Origin: Amycolatopsis coloradensis
GTDB taxonomy: Bacteria > Actinomycetota > Actinomycetes > Mycobacteriales > Pseudonocardiaceae
Direction: 5' to 3'
Assembly (NCBI RefSeq): GCF_037997115.1
Contig: NZ_CP150484.1
Location: 3,817,113-3,857,858 of the forward strand
Length of the DNA stretch: 40,746 nt
Position numbers and translations under genes: made by a program. Shown here one piece after another: positions 26,107 to 33,633 of the stretch (position 1 is the stretch's first letter; every line of letters begins with the position of its first letter). The notes beneath the pieces were generated by a model that made no database searches, was not told the DNA's origin, and was given only the letters and a program-made list of their open reading frames with translations.

Positions 26107-26156
26107 GGGTCGTGAGTGATAAGGAGGGTTAGAACGCTCTTTATCACTCACGACCC
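26107..26156. repeat. GTCGTGAGTG palindrome (REP-like), complete
   Basis: Perfect 16-bp arms: left GGGTCGTGAGTGATAA at 26107-26122, right its reverse complement at 26141-26156. The 18-nt loop includes GGGTTAGAACGCT, conserved in the other copies. It can fold as RNA on either strand; there is no T-tract. Confidence 0.85.
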
Positions 26157-26204
26157 GCGCGCGAAGATGCAGAAAGGCGCCAAATCGGGCATTTCGACCT
26201 GCCG

Positions 26205-26221
26205 GAGTGTCCCTTATGGAC
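26205..26221 (+). repeat. Short GTGTCC/GGACA(C) box
   Basis: GAGTGTCCCTTATGGAC. It recurs as AAGTGTCCCTTGTGGAC at 26374-26390, as AGGTGTTTCTTGTGGAC at 32945-32961, and in reverse orientation near 40613-40630. It is itself a small inverted repeat (GTGTCC, 5 nt, GGACAC) and always lies some tens of bases from a GTCGTGAGTG palindrome. Confidence 0.6.
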
Positions 26222-26308
26222 AGTCCGAAACCTCACCGGGTCTTCGACAGGCCGGCTCCCGCCATTCGGATCGTCACGCCATCTTTGCCTTACCCCTCAA
26301 TAACCCTC

Positions 26309-26520
26309 TTTACCACTCACGACCCCCGCGAGAACTGGACATCGAGACATCAATCGGGCGCACAATTCGCGCGAAGTGTCCCTTGTGGACACATCGCGCC
26401 GGGGGCATCCCCGCGAGTCGGTCCGGAACCCTGCTGTCCGGGGCGGCCATCTCATCGTGAGTCGGCGAGGACTGCCTGTGCGGCAGGAGTTCGATCACGC
26501 CATGTTTGACGTACCCCTCA
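26309..26520. repeat. Composite intergenic repeat, copy A (right part)
   Basis: From the palindrome right arm TTTACCACTCACGACCCCC through the GTGTCC box, CATCCCCGCGAGTC, TCCGG, GCTGTCCGGGG, CGGCAGGAGTTCGATCACG and TACCCCTC. It aligns along its length, with scattered substitutions, to 32879-33090 in the same orientation. Confidence 0.8.
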
Positions 26521-26804
26521 ATCAGTGACGCTCTTGTGAACCCGTGCCTGCCGGCCCATGCACCGCAGGTGCAGGTGAGAGCGTCCGGAGTCCCTGACTT
26601 CACGGCGACATCCTGAGCGCCACAACCACCGTGAAGGTCCGCGCGTCGTTCACCTGCTCGATGCAGTGTGCCCGCGAAAGCGGAACACCTTCCCGGCGCC
26701 CGACCGCGTGAATCCCGGGACAGCTGACATCTCTGCGGCACCCGGGGCCGCCCCCACCGCGATCTGCCTACTCGCGGCAGGAGCGGAACCTGCCCTCGCC
26801 GGGA
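26521..26804. other. Intergenic sequence without a supported gene
   Basis: Only a small hairpin (GCACC, GCA, GGTGC at 26560-26572) was seen. Open frames here lack ribosome binding sites and recognisable protein sequence. The stretch lies between copy A and the terminator of eccC. Confidence 0.5.
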
Positions 26805-26828
26805 CCGGACCGCGGCAGCGCGGTCCGG
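26805..26828 (-). terminator. Hairpin terminator of eccC
   Basis: CCGGACCGCG, loop GCAG, CGCGGTCCGG: perfect 10-bp GC-rich arms beginning 6 nt beyond the eccC stop codon on the minus strand. There is no U-tract, as is common for high-GC actinomycete terminators. Confidence 0.75.
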
Positions 26829-26834
26829 CGACCG

Positions 26835-29800
26835 TCAGGCCGACGGCCGCGTGTCCTCCACCAGCGGTGTCTGCACCAGCTTGATCGACCGTCGGCGATT
26901 GATGAACTGCGCACGTCCCGGCGGAAGCACCCGCGGCCGGAGGTTGCCCAGGAAGCTCCCTTCGGTCTTGGGGCAGGACAGCAGGAGAGCGGGAGTGCCG
27001 AGCTCCCACATCCGCCGGATCGCCGGATTGCTCATCGACCTGCTCGCCCCCGCGGTGCTGCGCGCGAGGATGATGTGGATACCCACGTCGGCGGCCTGGG
27101 CGAGCAGCGGCATCACACCCTGCAGCGGGCCCGCGCTTCCGGCGGATTCCGACAGTTCGAAGTCGTCGATGATGATGTACAGGCGTCCGCCCGTCCACCA
27201 ATCGCGCAGCGGAAGCCTGCTCGGGCTGATTTCCGGCCCCGGGATGCGCTTCTCGATGACTGAGGCCGCACCGGCGATCGATTTCGCCAGGGCTTCGGCG
27301 CCGACGGCGTATTCCAGCTGGTATTCGGCCGGGATCGAGTCGTGCAGTTCACGGCGGAAGTCTCCGAACATGATGCGCGCCTCGTCGCTGGTGTGGTGCG
27401 CCACGATCGAGCGGGCGATGTGCTTGAGGATGTTGGTCTTGCCCGACTCGGCGTCTCCGTAGATCAGCAGGTGCGGTGTGACGTCGAAGTCGTGCCACTC
27501 CGGTTCGAGAAGCTGGTCCTCCAGGCCGAGTGCCATGCGCATCTCGGCCGCCGCGGTCGGCGCGTGCGGGGCGGGCAGCTCCCGCGCGTGCAGGGTCTGG
27601 GGCAAGAGCCGGACCTTCGGTGCGCGCGGCGCTCCCGGGGGCGCCAGCGCCTCGGCGAGTTCCGCTGTCGCCTCGGCGAGGTCATCGGTGCGTGAGTCGC
27701 CGTCGATCCGGGGGAGGGCCGCGAGGAAGTGCAGCCGGTCCGGGGTGATACCGCGGCCGGGGATCGACGGGACGGTGGCGGCGAACCGGCTGTTGATCTC
27801 CGAGTCGACGGGATCGCCGAGCTTGAGCTCGAACCGTGTGCCCATGACGTCCCGGAGCCACGGCCGCATTTCCGACCACCGGTTGGACGCGACGACGAGG
27901 TGGATCCCGAAGCTCAGCCCGCGCGCGGCCAGCTCGTTGAACTTCTCCTCGACCTCTTCGAAGTCCTGGCGGATCGTGTACCAGCCATCGACCACGAGGA
28001 AGACGTCACCGTAGGGGTCGAGATCGTGGAAGCGGCCCTCGGCACGGGCACGACGGTAACTGGCCATCGAGTCGACGTTGTGCTCGGCGAAAATACCCTC
28101 ACGCCGCGCCATGAGGTTGGTGACCTCCAGTACGGTCCGGGTGACGCGGTCGCGGTCGAGCCGGTTGGCGATGCTGCCGATGTGCGGCATCGCCGCGAGC
28201 GAGGAAAGCGTCCCGCCGAAGTCGAGGCAATAGAACTGGACCTGTTCGGCGGTGTGGGTGAGGGCGAGTCCGCAGATCAACGTACGCAGCATCGTGCTCT
28301 TGCCGCTCTGCGGTCCGCCGACCACCGCCACGTTGCCCTTGCTGCTCGACAGGTCGGCGATCAGCAGTTCCCGTCGTTGCTGAGCGGGCAGGTCGATGAG
28401 CCCGACGGCCACGGTCATGTTCGCGGTGTTCAGCTCGCCGACCGGACGCGGACCGTATGTCGGGTGATCGACCAGCGGCGGCAGCAGCTGGTCCAGGGTG
28501 GCCGACGTCTTCAGCGGCGGCAGCCAGACCTGGTGCGCCCGCGGGCCGATGCCACGCAACCTGCCGATCAGCACATCGATCATGGTCTCGGTGGTGTCGT
28601 TGGACTGGTCGTCTTCTTCGGGCTCGGGCTCCGGGGCGGCCGAAGGCTCGATGTAGCGCTGCCCGAAGGGAACGATGTGCTGCTCGACGGCGAGTCCGGT
28701 GCGCTGTCGCTTCGGCCGGTAAGGCGCCGAGGAGAACGCGCCCTTGAAACGCACCAGGGTCTGGGTGTCCGGCCGGAGGTAGCCGTTACCCGGGCTGTTG
28801 GGCAGCTCGTAGGCGTCCGGGACACCGATGACGCTGCGGCTCTCCATCGCCGAGAAGGTGCGCAGGCCGATCCGGTAGGACAGGTGCGTCTCGACCTTGT
28901 GGATCCGGCCTTCGTCCAGTCGCTGGGACGCGAGCAGCAGGTGGACCCCGAGGCTGCGGCCCAGCCTGCCGATCATGGCGAACACGTCGATGAACTCGGG
29001 CTTGCTCGAGAGCATCTCACTGAACTCGTCCACCACGATGAACAGCGCGGGCAACGGCTCGAGTGGCACGCCCTGGGCGCGAGCGGCCTCGTAGTCCCGC
29101 CGGGAGGCGTAGTTGCCGGCCGCGCGCAGGTGTTCCTGACGCCGGTTCATCTCACCGGTCAGCGCGTCCTGCATCCGGTCGACCAGTTCGAGTTCTTCGG
29201 CGAGGTTGGTGATCACCGCGGAGGTGTGCGGCAGCTGGTCGAAACCGAGGAAGGCCGCGCCACCCTTGAAGTCCACCAGCACGAAGTTCAGATCCTCGGG
29301 GGAATGGGTGGTGGCCAGCGCGAGCACCAGTGTGCGCAGCAGTTCGCTCTTGCCGGAGCCGGTGGCGCCGACGCACAGCCCGTGCGGCCCCATGCCGTCC
29401 TCGGCGGATTCCTTGATGTCGAGTTCGAGTGGAGCGCCGGCTCCGGCGATGCCGATCGGCACGCGCAGGCGCCGTTTCCCGGTCATCCGCTCGCGGCGGT
29501 ATTTCACCGGGTCGAAAGTGGCGACGTCGCCGATACCGAGCAGGGTGGCCAGGTCGTAGTCGACGGCGAGCGGCTCGTCGTCCTCGGAAACCTCACCGAT
29601 ACGGAACTGGGCCATCGTACGGGCGAGCGCGTTCGCGGCGGTCACGCTCATCCGGTCGGGACGGCAGAGCCGGGCGGTCTGCTGCTTGCCGACCCGGTCG
29701 AAGGAGACCGTGCGGACCTCGTCCTCGTCCACCTCGAGGAACAACGCGCCGGCCCGCTGCTGCCAGGGCAGAGAACCGGAGACGTCCAGCACCACGGTGT

Positions 29801-30815
29801 TGCGGTAACCCTCGTCGGCGACGCGGTGGTCGGCAGGCACCTCCACCCCGTCGAGCACGAGGACGACCAACGGCTCGGACGCGGTGATCGGTGTGTCGGC
29901 CTCGAACCGCGGCCGCCCGGTGAACGAAGGGCCACCGAGCAGGAGTTCAGCCTGCGTGACGTCGTCGGTGGCGAGCCGCCGGGCCCCGGCGGCGTCGCGG
30001 CTTTCGGTGTCCTGGTGATGGGGCAGCCACTTGAGCCAGTCCCACCGTTCGATGTGCGCGTCGGAGGCGCAGACCGCGATGCGCACGTCACCGGGAGCGT
30101 GCGCGGTGGCCAGCTGGGCGAGGATCGCCCGGGCCAGGCCGAGGACGGCTTCGTCGTCACCGGAGAACTGGATCTGCCCGAAACCCCGCAGGTATACCGC
30201 GATGGGCGCGTCCGGGAGCGTGTTGTACGCACGCATGAACCGGCGCAGGGCGTGCGCGGCGAGCGGCTCGAGGTCCTCGATCGGCTGGCTGCTCGGGGGG
30301 ACCAGTTTGAAGGTCGAACGCTGGGTGCCCAGACCGAGCCTGACCTCGCCGAAGTCGTCGTGAGCGGGACGGCGCTCCCACAGCCGGTACCCCAGCGCCA
30401 TCGACCACAACGAGTTCGGGTCGGGATGGAGCCAGCGGGCTGCCTTGCGCTGGGCGCTCAGCGCGTCACGGGCCTGTTTGCGCAGCTGGCCGAGGTAGCG
30501 GATGTAGTCGCGACGGTGGCCGTTCAGCTTCTGCTTGTGGGTGACGGAGTTCCGCAGCATCTGCGTGACGAGCATCCCCAGAGCCGACAGCACCATGAGG
30601 CCGCCGCCGATGTAGGCGAAGGCGCCCGCACCGGGACGGACGAACATCATCACCATGGCGAGCGAACCCAGCGCCATGGGGGCGTACATCAGGACGCTGC
30701 TGATGCCGCCGCCGGTGTTCTCGGGCACACCGGGGGGCGGCTGGAGCTCGGTCTCGATCTCGGGTGCGGGCGGTTTGGGCCGTCGCGCGCGCCGGGCGAA
30801 CAGCGTCGTGCTCAT
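26835..30815 (-). CDS. eccC: EccC, T7SS FtsK/SpoIIIE-type ATPase with three ATPase domains
   Basis: 1326 residues, the normal length of an unsplit EccC, the motor and substrate receptor of ESX/T7SS membranes. Two N-terminal transmembrane helices (~38-59 and ~66-87) follow a short cytoplasmic arm. P-loops: GATGSGKS (K489), GGPQSGKS (K839), GDAESGKT (K1126). Walker B: VVDEF with E597 as catalytic base in domain 1; domains 2 and 3 have VVDGW (D943) and IIDDF (D1217), so only domain 1 has the canonical Asp-Glu. This agrees with the known division into one active and two regulatory or substrate-binding domains. Start at 30815 is set by AAGGGAG at 30821-30827, 5 nt upstream. It is divergent from the PPE-like gene and ends at a strong hairpin. 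Confidence 0.96.
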   Translation of the reverse strand: MSTTLFARRARRPKPPAPEIETELQPPPGVPENTGGGISSVLMYAPMALGSLAMVMMFVRPGAGAFAYIGGGLMVLSALGMLVTQMLRNSVTHKQKLNGHRRDYIRYLGQLRKQARDALSAQRKAARWLHPDPNSLWSMALGYRLWERRPAHDDFGEVRLGLGTQRSTFKLVPPSSQPIEDLEPLAAHALRRFMRAYNTLPDAPIAVYLRGFGQIQFSGDDEAVLGLARAILAQLATAHAPGDVRIAVCASDAHIERWDWLKWLPHHQDTESRDAAGARRLATDDVTQAELLLGGPSFTGRPRFEADTPITASEPLVVLVLDGVEVPADHRVADEGYRNTVVLDVSGSLPWQQRAGALFLEVDEDEVRTVSFDRVGKQQTARLCRPDRMSVTAANALARTMAQFRIGEVSEDDEPLAVDYDLATLLGIGDVATFDPVKYRRERMTGKRRLRVPIGIAGAGAPLELDIKESAEDGMGPHGLCVGATGSGKSELLRTLVLALATTHSPEDLNFVLVDFKGGAAFLGFDQLPHTSAVITNLAEELELVDRMQDALTGEMNRRQEHLRAAGNYASRRDYEAARAQGVPLEPLPALFIVVDEFSEMLSSKPEFIDVFAMIGRLGRSLGVHLLLASQRLDEGRIHKVETHLSYRIGLRTFSAMESRSVIGVPDAYELPNSPGNGYLRPDTQTLVRFKGAFSSAPYRPKRQRTGLAVEQHIVPFGQRYIEPSAAPEPEPEEDDQSNDTTETMIDVLIGRLRGIGPRAHQVWLPPLKTSATLDQLLPPLVDHPTYGPRPVGELNTANMTVAVGLIDLPAQQRRELLIADLSSSKGNVAVVGGPQSGKSTMLRTLICGLALTHTAEQVQFYCLDFGGTLSSLAAMPHIGSIANRLDRDRVTRTVLEVTNLMARREGIFAEHNVDSMASYRRARAEGRFHDLDPYGDVFLVVDGWYTIRQDFEEVEEKFNELAARGLSFGIHLVVASNRWSEMRPWLRDVMGTRFELKLGDPVDSEINSRFAATVPSIPGRGITPDRLHFLAALPRIDGDSRTDDLAEATAELAEALAPPGAPRAPKVRLLPQTLHARELPAPHAPTAAAEMRMALGLEDQLLEPEWHDFDVTPHLLIYGDAESGKTNILKHIARSIVAHHTSDEARIMFGDFRRELHDSIPAEYQLEYAVGAEALAKSIAGAASVIEKRIPGPEISPSRLPLRDWWTGGRLYIIIDDFELSESAGSAGPLQGVMPLLAQAADVGIHIILARSTAGASRSMSNPAIRRMWELGTPALLLSCPKTEGSFLGNLRPRVLPPGRAQFINRRRSIKLVQTPLVEDTRPSA

Positions 30816-31072
30816 AGGCTCTCCCTTGGTGAGTGGTTCTCCCCGTTTTCGGGGATCTCGGTCCGGAACGGGCCACCCGCGGCGCGGCCGGGGCTTAGCG
30901 TGATCGCCGGGACAAGGGCCTGGACGTGGAAGGAAAGGCCTGTCATCCGAGGAAGAGCAACCACAGCATCGCACAACGAACGCGACGAAGCTACCGTCCA
31001 TTTCGGACGATCGGACAAGACGACCGGGACCTCCGGCCGAACCGAAACCTGTGCTGACCGAGGGGCTGATCC
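30816..31072. promoter_or_regulatory. Divergent control region between eccC and the PPE-like gene
   Basis: 257 bp separating two outward-reading starts, so promoters for both must lie here. Only the two ribosome binding sites are clear: AAGGGAG for eccC at 30821-30827 and GAGGGG for the PPE-like gene at 31060-31065, 7 nt before GTG 31073. I could not pick convincing -35/-10 boxes. Confidence 0.6.
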
Positions 31073-32800
31073 GTGACGGCGTCCGAACCGGTACCGATCC
31101 TGGACCCGGAAATCGAAGTGATGACCTTCGAGCAGCTGGCCCAGCTGGTCAACGAGGTCGATCCGCGAACCTTCTACGACCGTGCACAGGTCTTCGACAC
31201 GGCTCTGGCGCAGTTGGAGCAGGTACAGGACAACCTCGAGCGCGGCACCCGTGAACTCTGGGACGCCTGGCGGAGCGAAGGTGCCGAATCCTTCGCCGAC
31301 GTCGTCCGGAACGTCGCGGTAGCCGGCAACGCGGCGATCCAGGCCATGGCCGCTCCGGGATACGGCGCCACGCTTCGGCGGGCCGGCGACGCTCTCACGC
31401 TCGCCCAGCAGCGTATCCGTGAACTGCAGGCGCAGAAGCGGGAGAGCGACCTCCTGGCCGCGCGCCAGGTGGTGCACGAACTCGGTACCGCCTACCAGGA
31501 GATCGGTTCGGCCGTCACCCCGTTCCCCGGTGCCGAAACCGACATCCCGGTGAACGGTCAGGGCACGGCGGTGAACACGGCTCCGCCCCAGGGGGTGGCC
31601 CCAGGGGCGGGCACGGTTCAGCTCCCGGCCGGTGACCGGACGAGCCAGTACGGCTATGACCAGGGCACGCACGGTGGCGGTGTCATGCCCGCCGCGGCGC
31701 TGGTGGGCTTGGGCGGGCCGACGGCACAGGGGCAGCCCGGCGGACGGGGAGATTTCTGGGCGGACCTGATGGGAGACCCGAACCAAGACCGGACCGGGTC
31801 GGTGCTGCCCGCCGCGCTGGGCAGGGCGACGCCGGTCGAAATCGTGCAGCCGGAAGTGAGTGGAGGGACGTCCGGCGGTCAGCAGAACGGTCTGTTCCTC
31901 GCGGTACTGGGCCGGGCGCCGGGGATGCGGGCCGAGTCGCGGGAGACGGAACCCGAGCGAAGGCACAAGCGAGAGGACGCGTGCGAGAACGCGACCCCCG
32001 AGCCGCACTCGGCCCCGGAGGTTCCGAACGTGGACCTGACCTCTCCCGGTGCTTCGGCGCGCGCGGACTCCAGCGTCAAGTCCGACCTCACGGCCGGCAT
32101 CGACACGCCGACGCCCTCGGTGACGACGGTGTCCGCGGCGGAGCCTTCGTCCACGGTCGCCCCCGGTCCCGGACCGGCCGAGGCCCGGACCCATGTCCCG
32201 GAGGGCGCTTCGGCTTCGGCGGCGGTGTCTTCGCCGCCGGAAACCGCGACGCCGCCACCTGAGATCCCCAAAGTGCCTTCGCCACCGCACGGCTCGGGTG
32301 CCGGGCTTCCCGGCGGTGCCACACCGATGTCGATGGGCGTTCCGGTGCAGCCGGCCGTCACGCCGGTCGCGGGAGAGCCTTCCTTGCCGGGCGCGCTGCC
32401 CGCCTCGCCTGCTTTCCGGCCCGTCACCGGCAGCTTCGACGCCAGCGTCAACCCCGGGCTTCCGCCGGTGGTTCCCGGCGGGGCCGGTACTCCGCGGCTG
32501 CCCGGAGAGGTCACGCACGGCAACGGTGGCGGTTTCATGCCGCCGATGCACGGCGGCGGATTCGGTGGATCAGGCGGGGACAACGACGGCGAGAAGGAAC
32601 GGCAGCCGGGTGGTCTGCTCGGCGTGGATCCCAAGGTCTGGGACGGTTCTTCGAACGCGCCTCGGGTGCTGGGTCGCTCCGTGGCGGCACCTGAGGCGCG
32701 GACGCCGGATCTCGACGACGCGAAGAAGAAGGCCGTGGACGCGATGGAATCCATGCTGGGGCGCACTGATCGGAAAGAAGAAGATCGAGCCGCCGAGTAA
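31073..32800 (+). CDS. PPE-like T7SS secretion target with Pro/Gly-rich tail
   Basis: 575 residues, GTG start with GAGGGG 7 nt upstream. The N-terminal ~135 residues are helical (TFEQLAQLV, FDTALAQLEQVQDNLERG, ELWDAWRSEGAESF, LTLAQQRIRELQAQK), as in PPE/WXG100-fold proteins that pair with small ESX partners; the Trp-containing turn between long helices is the recognisable mark. Residues ~290-545 are low-complexity Pro/Ser/Gly/Ala with GGGFMPPMHGGGFGG. The end carries a VWDG...PRVLGR stretch of the kind seen near the C-terminus of actinomycete PPE-like tail proteins. I see no clear YxxxD/E export motif. Probable secreted partner or substrate of the adjacent EccC, possibly heterodimerising with the WXG100 protein at 33203. 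EspG-like chaperone not seen nearby. Confidence 0.75.
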   Translation: MTASEPVPILDPEIEVMTFEQLAQLVNEVDPRTFYDRAQVFDTALAQLEQVQDNLERGTRELWDAWRSEGAESFADVVRNVAVAGNAAIQAMAAPGYGATLRRAGDALTLAQQRIRELQAQKRESDLLAARQVVHELGTAYQEIGSAVTPFPGAETDIPVNGQGTAVNTAPPQGVAPGAGTVQLPAGDRTSQYGYDQGTHGGGVMPAAALVGLGGPTAQGQPGGRGDFWADLMGDPNQDRTGSVLPAALGRATPVEIVQPEVSGGTSGGQQNGLFLAVLGRAPGMRAESRETEPERRHKREDACENATPEPHSAPEVPNVDLTSPGASARADSSVKSDLTAGIDTPTPSVTTVSAAEPSSTVAPGPGPAEARTHVPEGASASAAVSSPPETATPPPEIPKVPSPPHGSGAGLPGGATPMSMGVPVQPAVTPVAGEPSLPGALPASPAFRPVTGSFDASVNPGLPPVVPGGAGTPRLPGEVTHGNGGGFMPPMHGGGFGGSGGDNDGEKERQPGGLLGVDPKVWDGSSNAPRVLGRSVAAPEARTPDLDDAKKKAVDAMESMLGRTDRKEEDRAAE

Positions 32801-32819
32801 GGGAAGGGTGGACACCCGG

Positions 32820-33090
32820 CGCGCCCGATTTAGGCGGCTTTCGCGGGGGTCGTGAGTGGTAAGTCGCGTTCTAACGACACTTACCACTCACGACCCCAGC
32901 GGGAACCGGACATCATGACGTCAATCGGGTACGCAATCCACGCGAGGTGTTTCTTGTGGACACGTCACGCCGGGATCATCCCCGCGAGTCAGTCCGGACC
33001 CCGCTGTCCGGGGTGACCGTCTCATCACGAGCCGGTGAGGACGGCTTGCGCGGCAGGAGTTCGATCACGTCAAATTTGCCTTACCCCTCT
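32820..33090. repeat. Composite intergenic repeat, copy B (intact)
   Basis: Left flank GCGCCCGATTTAGGCGG, palindrome at 32846-32897, GTGTCC-type box at 32945-32961, then CATCCCCGCGAGTC, GACCCCGCTGTCCGGGG, CGGCAGGAGTTCGATCACG and CTTACCCCTC. It matches 25891-25945 plus 26309-26520 in the same orientation, but uninterrupted. Confidence 0.8.
32846..32897. repeat. GTCGTGAGTG palindrome (REP-like), complete
   Basis: Perfect 19-bp arms: GGGGTCGTGAGTGGTAAGT at 32846-32864 and its complement at 32879-32897. The 14-nt loop CGCGTTCTAACGAC is the reverse complement of the loop type in the other copies. Beginning 45 nt after the PPE-like stop codon, it may also end that transcript. Confidence 0.85.
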
Positions 33091-33106
33091 GAAGATCGTG
33101 AAGGAT

Positions 33107-33133
33107 GTCTCCTTGCATAAGATACGGGGAGAC
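33107..33133 (+). promoter_or_regulatory. Possible promoter/operator of the WXG100 gene
   Basis: An inverted repeat GTCTCC / GGAGAC (15-nt spacer) encloses TAAGAT at 33118-33123, a plausible -10 box in otherwise GC-rich DNA. The -35 region is poor. Low confidence. Confidence 0.25.
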
Positions 33134-33202
33134 GCCTTCCGGCGAGTCTCACTGTGACGGTTTCCCTCGATGTCGGAAAACAAGTTCGGGAGTGTTGCGA
33201 CA

Positions 33203-33535
33203 ATGGCTGAAAGCCTTCGGTTGGATCCGGAAGCCCTGGAGCAGGTGGCTTCGAGGCTGAAGGGGGCAGGGGAACGCTTTGCGGAGGCGGTCACGGAATT
33301 GAGCTCCGAACTCGCCGGAAGCGATGGATGCTGGGGAGACGACGAAATCGGCAAGTCGTTCGAGAAGAAATACCGTGATCCCGCCGGGCAGGGGCAGCGC
33401 TCCGCCGGGGAATTGGAGAAGGTCGTCGCCGATCTTCCCGCGGTTCTGCGAGCAGTGGCGCAAGGCCTCCGCGAGGTCGATCAGGCTTCGGCGTCGAGGC
33501 TGGATCACACCCTGGCGGAAGAACTCCGAACCTGA
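33203..33535 (+). CDS. WXG100-family T7SS protein
   Basis: 110 residues from ATG 33203, chosen because GGGAG lies 10 nt upstream; ATG 33170 would add 11 residues but has no purine-rich site. Two helices flank a turn: LDPEALEQVASRLKGAGERF, then GCWGDDEIGKSFEKKY (W44-G45), then a second helix with LEKVVADLPAVLRAVAQGL. The order W-G-D rather than strict W-x-G, followed by G..F...Y, is common in actinomycete WXG100-like proteins encoded just before large toxins. Such proteins form helical hairpins that dimerise with the head of a partner and carry it to EccC. The adjacent giant at 33634 is the obvious partner. Confidence 0.88.
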   Translation: MAESLRLDPEALEQVASRLKGAGERFAEAVTELSSELAGSDGCWGDDEIGKSFEKKYRDPAGQGQRSAGELEKVVADLPAVLRAVAQGLREVDQASASRLDHTLAEELRT

Positions 33536-33575
33536 CGATCCACGAGAGCACCGACACATAGCCTCGCCGCCGTTG

Positions 33576-33589
33576 TTAGCTTACCCTAA
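33576..33589. promoter_or_regulatory. Partial iron-box-like sequence before the second giant
   Basis: TTAGCTTACCCTAA matches 12 of the first 14 positions of the IdeR/DmdR box TTAGGTTAGSCTAA, but the remaining five positions of the 19-bp box do not fit. It lies 45 bp before the start of the giant gene. It could be chance AT-rich promoter sequence. Confidence 0.2.
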
Positions 33590-33633
33590 TTTTCATGTGC
33601 TTCCGATGCGAACCAGCAGGCCGGCGCGAGTAG

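Noticed and set aside
26116..26741. Short open frames in the mycosin-eccC spacer (plus 26116-26460; minus 26310-26741)
   Set aside because: They run through the palindromes and composite repeat and lack ribosome binding sites. The only peptide shared with copy B on the minus strand (VIELLP...SSP..DE...PDS) has a stop just upstream in copy B, so the conservation is of DNA rather than protein.
27729..31076. A 1115-codon open frame on the plus strand opposite eccC
   Set aside because: It is antisense to a clear three-P-loop EccC. Its translation is low-complexity Arg/Gly/Asp/Val-rich with no family motif, as expected from high-GC third positions.
32806..32817. GGGTGGACACCC just after the PPE-like stop as a terminator
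   Set aside because: A stem of only 4-5 bp is too weak; the palindrome at 32846-32897 is the better candidate.
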